Positions 1-14,400 of a DNA stretch of 64,000 nt are shown in pieces. The DNA is from Paralichthys olivaceus (lineage: Eukaryota; Chordata; Actinopteri; Pleuronectiformes; Paralichthyidae). A program made the position numbers and the translations under genes. Below the pieces are notes generated by a model. That model made no database searches and was not told where the DNA came from. It was given only the letters and a program-made list of their open reading frames with translations. Each line of letters starts with the position of its first letter. The stretch's first letter is position 1. The stretch is from the NCBI RefSeq assembly GCF_024713975.1, contig NC_091114.1:3444001-3508000 (forward strand). The letters run 5' to 3'.

Positions 1-637
1 AATTTGGGTTATTTTATTTGGTGACAGTTTCTTGAAAATGGATTCTGTTAAATTAGATCCAATGGGATGAATGTGCTGAATGTGCAGTCCCACTCTAGAT
101 ACTGTACAATACCTACAGCTTTGGGTTTAAGTTACAGTTCAACAATTGATGGATGGATGCACAACTCTTGAGTCTTTCTTCATCTTGTGTAATGTTCTTT
201 TTTCGATATCAACAATCTCCACCAGCATTAAAAACACACAAGCACCTGAAACTTAGCAAATGCAGTTCCTGCCATCTCTATGGGGCATTTCTGTTTTTTT
301 TAGTGTTTTATAAAGCCCACGTTAACCAAGGTGGCTGCATGAGTCCGAAGCTACAATGAAACCTTTTCACACATATGTACAATTTCATTATAAGAGTGTA
401 CAGCCTTGCTAGCAGCTCTGTACAGTTGGAAAGTCAGGGATTAACAAATGCATCCTCTGGGAACCAAATTTGTAGTATCCAAAACCAAAACTGTTAGTGA
501 ATCATCTTCTTGGGACCAATAATGTTGCTGAGATACTCATCAAGTGACATGTCAGCTCTTGAGCCGCACTCCTTTCCTACTCATTGTCTACTACAGTGGA
601 ATTCTGTCACAGTTGAGTTGTACTGTGGTGTCTTCAG
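1..637. other. FREM1 intron (3' part)
   Basis: AT-rich non-coding DNA upstream of the first visible FREM1 acceptor (CTTCAG ending at 637). I see no exon and no recognised repeat here. Confidence 0.6.
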
Positions 638-2743
638 ATGGTGCTGGTGCACATAGAAGCTGTTCCAGACCAACCACCTAAAGAGGTTCCTGGTTCCAGC
701 CGGTGTCTCGTGATCAAAGAAACAGAAGTGGTCCATATAACACGACAACAGCTTCACTTTGTAGACCAGGAGTCCCCCGAAAGTGAGCTGACATACACAG
801 TCACTACTCCACCTTTCCACACTGGTCCTCACAGGTTCGTATGCTCTGAAACAATCTATACACCAGACTGCAGAGGAGTATTCTGTCTGAACAATGTGCT
901 CCTGGTTTGATCAGCACTCCTGATGCAGGGAGATTGTTCCTGGTGGACAGTATACCCAAATTCACCAAAGACTCCACTGCACCTGTTCTGAGGCTCTTCA
1001 CACAGGTAACGCTTTGAGTTTTCAATACATTAAATGTACACTTGTTGACAGATTTATCAAAAACTCAGGGATTTATGTTTTTATCTTGTTCCCAGCATGC
1101 AGTGAACTTCATGAAAGTAGCCTACATGCCTCCAATCATGGACATCGGCCCTTACCCCCAGCACATCCAGTTTGTTCTCTCTGTCACCAACCGTCTGGGT
1201 AAAACAGTCACTGGTATCTGCTTCAACATCACTGTGACACCAGAAGACAACCAGCCACCACAGGTGGAGGAGATAGCTGTATCATACTTGTCTCACTCAT
1301 TGCATGTTGGCATGTGGATGTGTAGAAAAAGAATCTATTTTGTTCCAGGTCATCACCAATGCTCTATCTGTAGATGAGGGCGGGGAGTGCTGGCTTGGCC
1401 CTGAACACTTGCTGCTCTCAGATATGGACTCTATGGAGGAAGCCCTGCGGGTGGCGCTGCAGAAGGAACCACAGCATGGAGCCCTGCAACTCGGCGGCCT
1501 CCTACTACAACCAGGCCAGGCATTCACTGTGCAAGACGTGAAAAGCTTTAAAGTTAGGTCAGAAATCCTGGTTTATTCATTTCTTCATGTTATTTGGGAT
1601 TTAAAAGGTTGGATCATCCTAATAGAACAAACTACATTTCCCCCTTATTACCCTGTGGTATCCTTCATAAAAACTCAAGAGGTGTTTAGGTTATCTGGTT
1701 TTGACTACTTTAAAAAACATGGCGGCCTCCATAGAGGACCCACTCCTGATGTAAATATAGAGTATTTAAATATAAAGGACCCATTCTACGGTAAATAAAA
1801 CAACAATTTATATGAAAGACACTAGTGAGAACATCACAAGGATTATTTTATATTCAATTTCTGCCTATAGATCCCTTTCACCTAAATCTTACACACTGGA
1901 CCTTTAAAGAGACATTCTAAAGCTCATATTGATCAGAACATTACTCCCAATTACACAATAAGTGATACCATGAAAACTCACATTTAAGTCAGATAATGAC
2001 GTCATGGACAGTCCGAACATGCATTTTTCAGGTATCTCAGCATCCTATAGGCAGGACCTTAAGCTTACATAGTTCTAAAAATAATATATATGGCCACATG
2101 ATAGGATGAGGCCATCATGATGTCTTGTCTAACAATGTCACTGTTGCTATAGGAATGGATTCATTGTTTTGAATTCTGACTGTTTCTTTCTGTTGTCAGA
2201 ATGTCTGACTTGAATTTCTTTTGATGCGCAGTTACAATCATGACAACTCAGAGACTGTAGAGGACAACATTGAACTCTCTGCAACGGATGGAACCAATTC
2301 AGTCAGTTTCATCCTGGAAGTGAAGGTAATTGTTCTCATGTTCAGAAGAGAGTGATCTGAATGGCTTCCCACTCTTGGACCCTTTATCGTTACACTAAAG
2401 TGACTTGCGTGTGTTCTCCAGGTGAAGCCCATTAATGATGAGGTCCCGGTGTTGGCCGCTGGTTTGAAACCAGTTCTCAACTGCGCCGAGGGTCAGGAGA
2501 TCACCATCACAGCAGAGTACATCTTTGCTTCTGATGCAGACAGCGACAACAGCAGCCTGGCCTTCTTGATTGCGCGGCAGCCGTACCACGGCGTGGTGCT
2601 ACAAAATGGTGTCGTGGTCGATCACTTCCTCCAGGCAGATATCATAGCAGGGATCATCACCTACAAACACACAGGTAGACTGCAGAGGTCGCACTAATGT
2701 CACCACTTTTTTAAGGGTCATCCACTTTAGACGACCCTTAAAA

Positions 2744-2835
<92 letters not shown>

Positions 2836-5800
2836 TGAAGTTAATGTTTTTGCATATTTGGGTCCGGCACTCTGCACCAGGAGTGATGGATAAATCTTGT
2901 GCCCATTTAATTGAGGGTATGGATAGGGATTTTTCGGACTGTGTTTTATTTTATATATTTTGTTGAGAGGTTTTTTTGCAGAGATGTTACTTAGCTCTGA
3001 ATTTAGGGTTAGGACCTAGCACTTCTCTTTATGGTAGTTATTTTTACAATAGTAATACTTTTTTTTTGGCATAAAGTGAATCTGATTATCCTAAAGACCT
3101 TCGAGACATCTTTGGATGTTTTACTGACACCTGTCTCCTCAGTATATTGAAGCATGTCACTACTGCACTGAATCAAAAAAGGCCATGTCAGGCAAGCTGC
3201 AGCGGTGAGGTCCAGGCCACAGACCATACAGTAGCTGACATTAGAAATTGACAATTAAAAAGTTGTGACCATCAGCCGGTTGGGCCTAGAATGTTAGAAA
3301 CCCTCCCCTGATTGTTTTAGAAAGGTTGAAAGTTCAATCCAGACATATCTGTACTTCACATCTGTGGTCACATTCAGCAAGATCATTTTCATCTTTTAGA
3401 GGTGCCCGGGACATATATTGGAGAGAGGAACACTGTCTCTAAAAGTGCTCTGGTTGTTGTTTCAGGATTGGAGATTGGTCTCACTCCTCGCCATGACACC
3501 ATCACATTTGTCATTTCGGATGGCGAAACAGAAAACTCTGCTCTGTGCTGCAAGGAAGGAAATCCCACCAGGACCAGAGGTACAGCACAGCACCGGGACA
3601 GCCTCCCTGTGTACGACCTCCAGATCACGGTGTTTCCAGTAAACAGCCAAGCACCTTCATTGGCAACAGGTGGGCCATTTGTTTCTCACTAAAATGATAT
3701 ACATGACTTGTACATGTAAAGAATAAAAAAAAAAAAGCCACATTATGCTGAAGAGAATGACACAGTAACACTGTTAAACCATTATCCCCTTTTATTTGGA
3801 CCAATATGTTTAAGTACTCAGATAGGGATACTAATATGACATTTTAGAACTTTCCTATTTGTTCTTAGGAGACATCTTTCTGGTGGATGAAGGTGGAACT
3901 GCCCAGATAACTTCTTCCCATCTGAAGGCCTCTGACGTGGACACCGTCCTGGATGGACTGGTGGTCAGTCTGATTTCTCCACCCCAGTTTGGTTACATTG
4001 AAAATGTCCTTCCAAGTCCTGGCTTTGAGAAAAGTAACACTGGCATAAGCATAGGTAAGCATTAGAATATACCGTATAGTTGCATCACATGTATGCAACA
4101 AAGACTAACCTCAAGTGTTTTTCTGTTCCCAGCCTCGTTTTCATACAAAGACATCATTGACGGCCACGTGAACTATGTACAGTCCAGACACCTGAGGATG
4201 GAGCCCACAGCCGACCAGTTCATGCTCTGTGTGTCGGATGGTAAACACAGCTCTGCGCATGTGCCCTTCTTCATTATCATCAATCCAACAAATGATGAGA
4301 TCCCAGACTTTGTGGCTCGCAATATCACAGTAAGTTCTCGTAGTCAGTCTCACTTCGGATAATGATAACAAACAGGAGACATTCCAATATTGATTGATGT
4401 GCTTTTGTGATAAGGTACAAGAAGGAGAAACGAAGCAGCTGGACCTGTCTGTGTTGCACGCAGCCGATCTGGACATCCCCAGGAACGTCCTGCTGTTCAG
4501 CATCATTAAAGCCCCTCAGCATGGCAGCATCATCAACCACAACAGTGAAAGGCCCGTCAGCAGGAGACGAGAGGCTAGTCCCCACTCACCTGTGGTCGAC
4601 TTTACAATGACAGATCTGGCTAATGGTACTTTTTACATGTCTGTGTTGTAGTTTCATTTCACTTTGGAACTTTTGTACATCATTTGACCCTGTTACAGTT
4701 TGAAATTAGACCAGCTACACTGAGACAGAGTTGAGTCCTCTCCCAATTAACCCCCTTTGCCCGACCACTTGACCCTACCCCTTCGTTTTGCACGAGACCA
4801 TGAAGGGGTACCATTGTCCCATTTCTATATGTGATGCAGGGGTAGTGAATATCTAGCTCTTCAAACACCCCTTCAACATAATGTATTCAGGATCCCCCTA
4901 ATAACAGAGAGGTAGTAGTGCAAGTATGGAATCTTGCTAAATAACCATGAACATTTTTTTAAATCCAACGGAATATATCTTATTTTAATCAAGTAGCAAA
5001 TGAAAATGTGATTGAATCACTATTCAGAATATAAACAGTCTGTGAGAGTAATTAGTAACGTTCGTTACACGTTTCCCACATATGAAGTTTGAAAAAAATG
5101 TCCATGTTTAATGTTTTCAATCTATGGACAGGACTATGTTACATTGAAATAACCGATGTAAACACACTCACTGTGTGTGTATCAATATCAAAATCTGTCT
5201 TGTCTGTCCTGCAGTATCAGATGTGTCCCTTTAGTAACGTTGGGTGGCTATTGGTAGAAGAAAATCTGCTGATCAATGGTCACCTCATCAATGAAGAAAG
5301 CGTTCAGGAGCCCTTGATGTCTTATGCTGAAATATTTATTGAAGCTTGGCCAAGGAGAAAATCAGAATTCATCCATACGACATCTGTGCATGATGCTCTC
5401 TCATATTCTGAAGTCTGCTTTCCTGCAGTCACACTTTAAACCCCAACAGATCATTTAATCTATGGGTGTGCTTGTTCCTAAACAATCAAATGTATTTACT
5501 AGTTATGGAGACAGTAGTTCCTGCTTACGCAGTCTCATATCTGTGATGTCTAGGGAGTGAAGGCTTTGACCTTTACCAAGCTCTCGGACTTCCCAAACAC
5601 AACAGCCTGTTGCACTCTGCCCCAGAGAGGACAAGAGACAGTGTCTATGAAAATTCCATAACAAGTGCTACCACTGCTTTCCTGTGAGAAAGATGCTACA
5701 AGTTTCACACTGAAAACTGCCTATCAGTAGGTCATTAGACATGGGGAGTGTTACTCAGCTGGTGCAAACAGTTGCTCATTGTCCTCTCACTGGAGAAGCT

Positions 5801-8800
5801 TTCTAGTCATCAGGGTAAATGGGGCTATACTATGAAGCTGGTTGTCAACTGCCTCAGTTAACTCTGGGTTTTCTTATACAGCTAAGGGCAACAGTGTCAG
5901 AACCATGAAAAAAGTTCTTGAAATGATGTGTAATGAAACAAGGGAGTTGGTAAAAGTGACAAACAATAGTGAAATTCAACGGTGAAACGTCAGTGATGAT
6001 CACAAATGTGGAAAAGACAATAATCAGTATATATACCTTTTGATCTTTAAAGTCTAATGGTACAAATAAAAAGAGGAACTTTATTGAGGTTATTATAGTA
6101 TTTTTTCTTTTTGTCTGATAATAAGCAAACAATTATGAATATGCGTTGCAGAAAAAAAAGTTAATTATGAAAAAAATTATGTCAGACTGTATCTAATCCC
6201 AAAGTAGAGAGAAAAGAAGTAGCTGATGAGCTCAGTCCGACTGAAATGTTTATTTGTACTTGTGGAAATATTGAACAGTGTGTGGATCTTTTATATTAAA
6301 AGACATCAGAGGCTTTCATTTTTTATTTCTCTTAGTGATGTTCTAAACTGCAGTGATAGAATAAAAACTAAAAGCAGTCAGATCTGAGTGTTTACCTCGA
6401 ATTCTATATGTTACAGATTCTTATCAGTATTGACACACTGATCAGTAAAACTGGTTTTCATCATGTAGACCCCTGTAGGACAATTCAACCTCAGTATTAC
6501 ATCATTCAAAAAAGTTAAATCTGTCATCAATGTCTTACAGGTATGGATCTGATGTATATGCATGATGACTCCGAGAATATGGAGGACACTTTCACCATCC
6601 AGTTGACGGATGGCCGGCACCAGCTCCACAGACAAGTGATGGTTAAAGTGCTGCCAGTCAATGATGAGGAACCACGGACTATACGGTTGGACTGAAATGT
6701 TCAGTTCCCATTCAAATTTAGTCATCACGTCATTGGTTGTAGAAAATCAAAACAATAGTTGCCTCAATCTTGTGTCCATTAGGAACAATGGGCTGGAAGT
6801 GGAGCCAGGTGAGACAAGGCTCATATCCAGTGTAACACTGTTTGCACAGGATGGTGATAGTCCCTCTTCAGAGGTCATGTACATATTTGAGAGTGTTCCG
6901 ACCCAAGGACTACTTCAACTTAAGGTTGGTTAAATGCCATTATGTTTTCAAAGCGATACACCAAGTTTTCTTATGTCAGTTTGGTTGTACTGAGCGATGA
7001 GAATGTATAGAATCCTCCGTAAACATTTGGGTGACGATTCTTAATAGGTTTGACTAATAGGTTTGTTTTTACACACTTCATACATTTTAATTATAAAAAC
7101 ATACATTCTTCTTATGCCTCTGTGCTTGTGACAGCTAGTGACCGGAGGTATTATGTTTTCTGGTTGTCTCTCTGCCCGTCTCATTCTTGTAAACACAATA
7201 TCTCAAGAATGCATTAAAGGTCCAGTGTGTGAGATTTAGGTGAAAGGGATCTATTGGCAGAAATTTAGTGTAGAATAGTCTTCATGATGTTTTCAATAGT
7301 TCGTTTAATCTAAATTGTACAAATTGTATTTTACTTTACCCTAGAAAAGGCCATTTATATTTAAATACTTTATATTTACATGGAGGGGGTCCTCTCTACG
7401 GAGGCCACCATGTTTTTTACATTAGTCCAGACTGGACAAACTAAACACCGTTTGAGTTTTTATGACAACTGAAGCTACCACAGGTTCTTTTTCATGTTTG
7501 AGAGGAGAGGTAGAGGCGAGGGGTGTTCAGCTGTATCATGCAACTTCAACACTCGATATCACTAAATTCTACACACTGTACCTTTAAGTGAATTTCTTCA
7601 CATTTTGACCAGTTGTCACTTGGACACAAAGATGAAATCATGCGATATTTATGGTCAAAGGTCATTGTCCCTGGGACTTTACAAATCACATGTATGGTCT
7701 TGTGAACAAAACATTTCAGGCACATCTTGAGGGAATATTTTCAAATTTGTTCAAAAGTTCACTTTGACTCAAACATGAACTGATCTGAATTTGGTAGTCA
7801 AAGGTCAGGCCAAGATGACTTCATGTTCTTGTGAAAATGATATGTGATATATCAGGAACCCCCATAGGGAATATCATTTTTATTATGAGACATTCCCTTG
7901 GCCTCAATGATAACCTGATTACAATTTGGAGGTCAAAGGTCACAGTGACCTCACAAAAGACCTTTTTGGCCTTGTGACCACGTTATGTGAAGGTCAAAAT
8001 CATGGATACCTCACAACATGATTTTGTCCTCTTGAACATGATGTCTCAAGTCTTTGGGGAACTTATTCAAATGTTGACTAGTTGTCACTTTGACTCTAAA
8101 ATGAACTGATTAGATGTCGGTGGCATCAAACGGAAAAAATTGATTTAGAATGAAACTGCACTGGTTATCAAGGCATAGAGCCTTGTGTCATAGAATAATT
8201 ATAGTATACAATAAAAAGTTACAGGACAAAGTTCATGAGGTCATATCCGATAATGTGCTGCATGTCACCAATCAACTAAAAGATTGAATTTACTTCAGTC
8301 ATCTTAGGTTAAACTGTGCCGCTTAGTCTCTGAAGTCAACAGTAGGTGATACAGTATGTGTTTTATCTTTTGTCTGTGCACCCACTCTAATCTGGTAGTG
8401 TGGTAGATTCTTGTCAGAGTTGCTTTATTGCTGAATAGTGATGTATTTGAGTGCAAGGAATGTATTGAAGATTAAGCATTCCTCCCATGACATTAGAAAG
8501 TAGAAAATCCAGGTTGAACATGAATGAAGTGACCTTTTCAAACTGTGTGAAATCTGATTTCACATAGAAAAGTGCAGAAGACACTTACTTATAGCGAAAA
8601 ATAGCACTGGTGTTCCTGTAAAGAAGAATTCCACTCTTCAGAGAACTCAGCCCTGATTCCCATGACATTGCTATGTGCTACTTTATCATGCAGTCATCTG
8701 CTAATGTAAACATCCTTTCTCAGGAGGGTCAGGACTGGATGACGCTGACAGCTGGAAGAAATTGCTCCCAGGAAATGGTGGACATGAACCTTCTGCGCTA

Positions 8801-11447
8801 CGTGCACACAGGCCTGCACGGCACCACAACACAGGACTTCTTTGTCTTCCACTTGCTGGACGGAAAGAATCAATCACCACCACAGCACTTCCACATCTCT
8901 GTCAAAGATCTTGAGAAAGGTACAAGATGCCATTCTTCATTAGATTTGGGTTTGAATCAAGTTTCCCTTCCCAGTTTGAATTCATACTTATGTGGTCGTA
9001 ATTTCAATGCAGCCTAAACATCTTTCCACGACTTTCAGGAAACATCGCCATCTTTGCAAAACCAGTGAACGTCAGTCGTGGTGATCGCGTGGTTCTTACC
9101 ACGGACGTGCTGTTGGCCACAGACGGCACAGAAAAGCCAGAGGAGCTTATATATGTCATCACCAACCCTCCTGTTCAGGGACACATAGAGTACATCAAGC
9201 ATCCTGGACTGGCCATCTCCACCTTCAGCCAGATGGACATAGCAGCAAACCTCATAGCTTATGTGCACGACAATCGAGCAAACGCACACCGAGAAACCTT
9301 CCAGTGAGTTTCGAAAATAAAACTTGCCATATTTGCATTTTACCAGTGCGTAGTATAAAAATGTATTGATCAATTATGATTTTCTTTCTTTCTAACCATA
9401 ACACCATACCAGCTTGACTGTTTACTTAAAGAATAATAACACAAAGTATATAAGACAATTTTATTTTGACTATTTCAATATTTATTGAGATCTGTCGAAA
9501 TAAAGGATTTATTTACACCCACACTGTTAAATGTTTTTGACAGGTTTGTTGTGAGTAATGGGAAGACCAGCCGAAATGGAAGCTTTGAGGTCACAGTGGA
9601 AATGGTGGATCGAGTTCTGCCATCGCTGTCCTCCAACAAAGGCGTAACAGTCCCCCAGGGTTCCTCCATCATCCTGGGTCCTGACTGCCTGGCCCTTTCT
9701 GACCCAGACACTCCACCAAGCCTCCTGACCTTCACCCTCCTCCAGCCTCCACAGTATGGCAGGCTGCTTTTAGCGGGCACCACCCTAACTACGGGATCAA
9801 ACTTCACACACAAACACATTCAACAGATGGAGGTATCATATGAACATGACGGTGGGCCGTCACAGATCGACCGGTTTGCCTTCACGGCCTCTGACAGCAC
9901 CAATCGAGGCTTCCTCCTCGATGGGCGGTTACATTTGGAACCAGTTTTCTTCACCATTCAGGTGGGTTATAAAGGGATTATCATATTGTGAGATCTTTTG
10001 TGGATTTAGATGCTCTGTAATTGAAACACAACTCTCCAAGCAACATTAGCTGTTCTCTGCCACCATGGGACAGATTGACCATCAAAAAATGCTCTGACTC
10101 TGATTGCACAACTCACATTTACGGACGGTCTGTGAGCCAATGGGAAGATGTAATGTATCTTTTTGTGTGATTCAATTCAATTGTATTTGTATAGCAAATC
10201 ATGACTTATGTTACCTCAAGGCACTTAACATACTGTAGTAAGGTTGAATTATAGAGAAACAACAGTATAAGCACTTTGGCAAATGTGGAGAGAAAATACT
10301 GGCAGAACCAGACCCAATGTGGGCTTCCATCTGCCTCGACTGGTTGAGGTTAGCGGAGTAGAATAATAATGATATTAATTATAATAGTTGTTGTTGTGTG
10401 AGTAGTGTCAGAGCTGGATCCTACAGCTCTGGAGTCAGAGATACTGTACCTGAATAGAGAGAGAGAGAGGGAGGGAGAGAGAGAATAGTTCACAGCTCAA
10501 CTGAGCCAGCGATTACCATCTCCAACAAGATCAATTTTTCAGTGCTACAGCTAAATTGCATTTTATGATAGCATAAATCGGGATCCTAGTCCAAACATCA
10601 GTAATGCTAAAATAGTAGCAGTTACTTTTTCAATGAAACCATGAATAATCCACTTTACTTTTAATAGTATTTTTACACTGATGTTAGAGTACTGTTGCCT
10701 CCAATCGTTAAAACACTACAGCACAAAACGCCACCGGCGAGGGCTCAGGAGGTATAGGAGTTCATCCACTGCCCTTCCCATTTGGTCACAGACCTGGGTC
10801 CACAGAGTTGAGCTCTGCAGTTACACCCCTCTTTATTGTTTTAAATGGTATCACAACTAATCAGCAAATGATGTGAGGGGGCCAACACAATATACTTTAT
10901 CTGACTAATATGGTAAACTCATGCAGAATTTTTCAAATCTCGATGAAATTAAATTTCTTCCACTTCCTTTTCTATGATATTCAGCCAATATCTATTTTAA
11001 AAAAAACATGCATCATTTCAGATCAAGCCTTTGGATAAGTCTGCTCCTGCGGTTGTGAAGCTACTCCCTCTTTGGAAGGCAGAGGTTTTAGGAGATGGAC
11101 GATATGGGATCTATCTGTCATCTCGGGAGCTGAAGGCCAAAGACAGCGACAGCGGAGAAGAAGAGCTGATATTCTGCATCGTTCGCCCGCCCTACTTTGG
11201 TTACCTAGAAAACATGACTACAGGTAGGAAAATACATTTCCTATTTCCGTCTACACTCGAGCGAAACTTGAAAAAGCCAATTCTTCTCTTTGCTGTCGGC
11301 AGGTGGCTTTTTGCCACGGCGCTTCTCTCAGGCGGAGCTGAACAAGAGAACCATCATCTATATCATCGATCCAGACAGGGAGTCTCTCTCAGACAGTCTG
11401 GAGTTTACAGTGTCTGATCCTCTAGGGAACACAGGGCCCTCTCACAT
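638..11447 (+). CDS. frem1: FREM1 CSPG-repeat exons (nine repeats)
   Basis: Exons 638 to 11447 encode nine CSPG (NG2-like) repeats, each with an acidic 'SDxD' turn, then a 'PPxxG' strand and an 'F-x-DG' strand. Examples: LSDMDS at 1420-1437, FASDADS near 2525, ASDVDT near 3928, HAADLDIP near 4460, FAQDGDS near 6842, LATDGT near 9113, LSDPDT near 9695 and AKDSDS near 11136. Most repeats are split over two exons with a shared phase-1 junction. The repeats form the rod of the FRAS/FREM complex at the epithelial basement membrane. Introns 4625-6541 and 6924-8724 are long and repeat-filled, and I found no exon in them. One junction needed choosing: exon 1349-1557 ends at AG|GTCAGA, because the earlier AAA|GTTAGG site would put a stop into the next exon. 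Confidence 0.9.
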
Positions 11448-14400
11448 GTAAGGAGGAAAGAAAACTATGTGAGTCTTAATTCTATGATATATTAAATTAC
11501 CTGTGTCATCCTGACCGTGCTTGATCTTATCTTTGCAGCCTGGAATTCAGCTGGTCCAGCGTGGAGCTGTCTCTGTCTCAGCTCTCTGTATGTGAGGAGC
11601 AGGGGGGTGTCTTGCTGGACATCATCCGCAAAGGAAACTTGGCAGAGTCATCATATATCACTGTCAAGGTCTGCGGCCATTTGTTATTGAAACTGACCAA
11701 CTGTTGTGTTATTTCTCTTTATCAATATATTAAATTTTAAGCACGGATCAATAAAGCTATAAGAGCAGGATATGGATTTATTATTGCTACCTCATGCTCG
11801 ACATATTTAAATGATGTATCTTTATGTAGGTGAGGGCTGTGACTGCAACAGCTGGTAAAGACTTCCTCATAAGTCCATCTTCCCTCATTCAGTTTGATCC
11901 AGGTAGGTACGGCTCAATATAGAAAGCTTGAACAATGCATTGTAAAGTAAGCAGTCACTTAAAGGTGGGAGCACAACTCATCTGTAAAACTGACCAACAA
12001 TTTGAAAATAAATCTTGCCTGAAAGGGAAAATAGTAACTGGACCGTTTATCGTATGTAGATTGTTATCAAATCTACCCGATACAGTTACTACATTGTAGT
12101 TAGTGCAACCTTTTTGATGTTATGACTTTATTTTAGAAAATTCTTCTTTCAAATATTGTCATATTGTCATAATGGCCTAGTACTGTAATCTCCAGCTTTG
12201 GCTGCTTGCATAGCAAACTGAGGCGATGGCGTTTGAAAGTTTAAAAAAAGTTGCATAGGATCCAATTCCAGTGATCCCACCATCGACCATTGGGGAGGGA
12301 TGACCTTGTCTTTTGCTATCACAGTGTAAAACGCCACAAGGCAAAGTCACAGTAAATACGACCTGTGCCAACTCTTGTAAAACGACGCTGTGATCTTTCC
12401 GTCTGTGTAGGAGTGTCAAAGAGGAGCTGGCAAATAGAGGTCATTCAGGATTACCTTGAGGAGGATGAGGAAATGTTTGAAGTGCTACTCGTCTCCCCTG
12501 AAGCCACAACAATAGGCAGCATCAACATGGCTCAAGTCACCATCAGGGATTCTGGAAGAGGTAAAATGAAACCCCACTTATTTATTTTTCCCCATTCTGG
12601 AGCAACATGCCAGCAGTTCATCTGGTTAGATACAAGCTATATATTGAGGCTGAATACTTACTGTAGTGCCCATGGGTAAAATCCACAAATGTAACAGAGC
12701 CAGTGAATCTTAAAGCTCAGGTAATTAATATCTTCCCAAAGGTGCTAGCGTAACATCTGAAAACTTTGTCGCCACAGGGCAGTGCAGGCTGAACCAGGAT
12801 GAGGAGGCTCCTCTCCTTGGAGGAAAAGAGATAAGGTCAGACACCTATCCCCAACATGGATCCATTAAACTGGAAAAGCTTCCCTTAGGCACCGAATCAG
12901 TCCTCTGGGCCCGTGGAGACAGCATCTCCAGGCCTGCAAGTCTCCCAAAAAAGAAACTCAGAGTTATGGGCAATCCAAAGTCTGTAAGTACTTTCTCTCA
13001 AACATCAGTTATGGGTGAGATTTCATTTCTTGTTGTAGCTTTGTTCCAGTTTTCAGTAAAAATTTGCTAGAATCTTCAATTCTTGTTTTTTCTTTCAGAT
13101 TGCACCGTCCTCCGTTTTTCACAATGGAACAGAGATTGTTTACACGGTGAGCAGCAACAACAGCTGATACTAAACTCCCAAGTTTTGAAAAACCAAAATT
13201 CATGCTCTTGTGAACTAAATTGTCCTTTATTCCAGTATCATGGCATCATGCAAGTGCAAGTAGAGGATGACACCTCCCCATCGAGGAAGGGCAGAAAAGC
13301 AAACATTCGGGTTGTTAGCAGAGGGGCACAGCAGCACACGTCAGCAGTGATAACTGAATCCAAACAGGATCCTCAAAGAAAGATCTCAGAACGTCGGAAA
13401 ACTGGACTGGCTAAAGGACATGTGAGTAAAAACACCAGTGCCTCTTGGAAAATTGGCTCAGTTCTCTTTTGCCAAAATCTCTTCATGGCCACTTTAAGTG
13501 TGTCCGCTCTACAGTCTGTCTTTCTTTCCCTCAATTCTTTCAGCTTGACATTCTATTCATCTTTTTACCAATTTCTGTTTCAAATGTAATAATTAGTAAT
13601 TAGTGAAATGTTGTCCTCACCAACCAGAATCAAGTTATATGTCATTCCCCCCAATTACATTTGACCAAATACACAAGGTTTTGGTACTTGTTGCTTGGAC
13701 CAGTTGGGTTTTTATAATGATTGAAGACATGTGAGACTTGTCAGCTTTCAGTTACTCATACAGCTGCATTGATGTCTCCATTTTCTGGCCATCTTTCATG
13801 GATACAGCTAAGTTAGATGGGTAGCAAGCCAAGAAGAAGGAGACCTTATTCCAACTTCACCTTCAACTCTGTTATTGGTTGTTTTTTTTACTCCAACAGC
13901 TGTCACTGTCTTACCACTCAAATGCATATTGGTTGCTCCACACTTGATTCATAGGCTTCAGCTGATAACTCCATCCCCAAGCCCTGTGTGCCAGCACTGA
14001 TGGGTCTCCTGCATTTCAACCAAACCACTAATCAGCTCTTTCACTGCAACGGTGTGTCCTGGAAACCTTGGACACCAACTGATCAGGTATTCCAGCTTCA
14101 CAACATGAATAAAGAAAAATAAAATGCAAATGCATCTTTGCATCAGTGGAATAAAGTAAAGGTCTCACCGTGGCAATATCTTAAGGGATATAATACTGTT
14201 TTATTTATGTTACTTATGCATTATGTGACTGGAAAGTTAACATTCACATTTCTTGTGCAATTTGAAATTTGAATTTGAATCATAAATTGTAGGCAATTTT
14301 CTCTCTTTGAAATTGTGGACCAGTAAACGTGATCTCTGTTTTAATCTGATTAAGACGGATCAACAGCTATATAGATTTGTGTCAGTGCATTCATCTGTGA

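Noticed and set aside
1304-1798. FREM1 exon read through to 1798 as a longer coding exon
   Set aside because: The donor AG|GTCAGA at 1557 restores the frame with the next exon at 2232, and the read-through part is a MITE.
2599-2966. Open frames made of alternating TH or VC repeats
   Set aside because: They are translations of the (GT)n microsatellite.
5089-5439. 116-residue open frame in a FREM1 intron
   Set aside because: No matching splice sites, no resemblance to CSPG sequence, and the flanking FREM1 exons join in phase without it.
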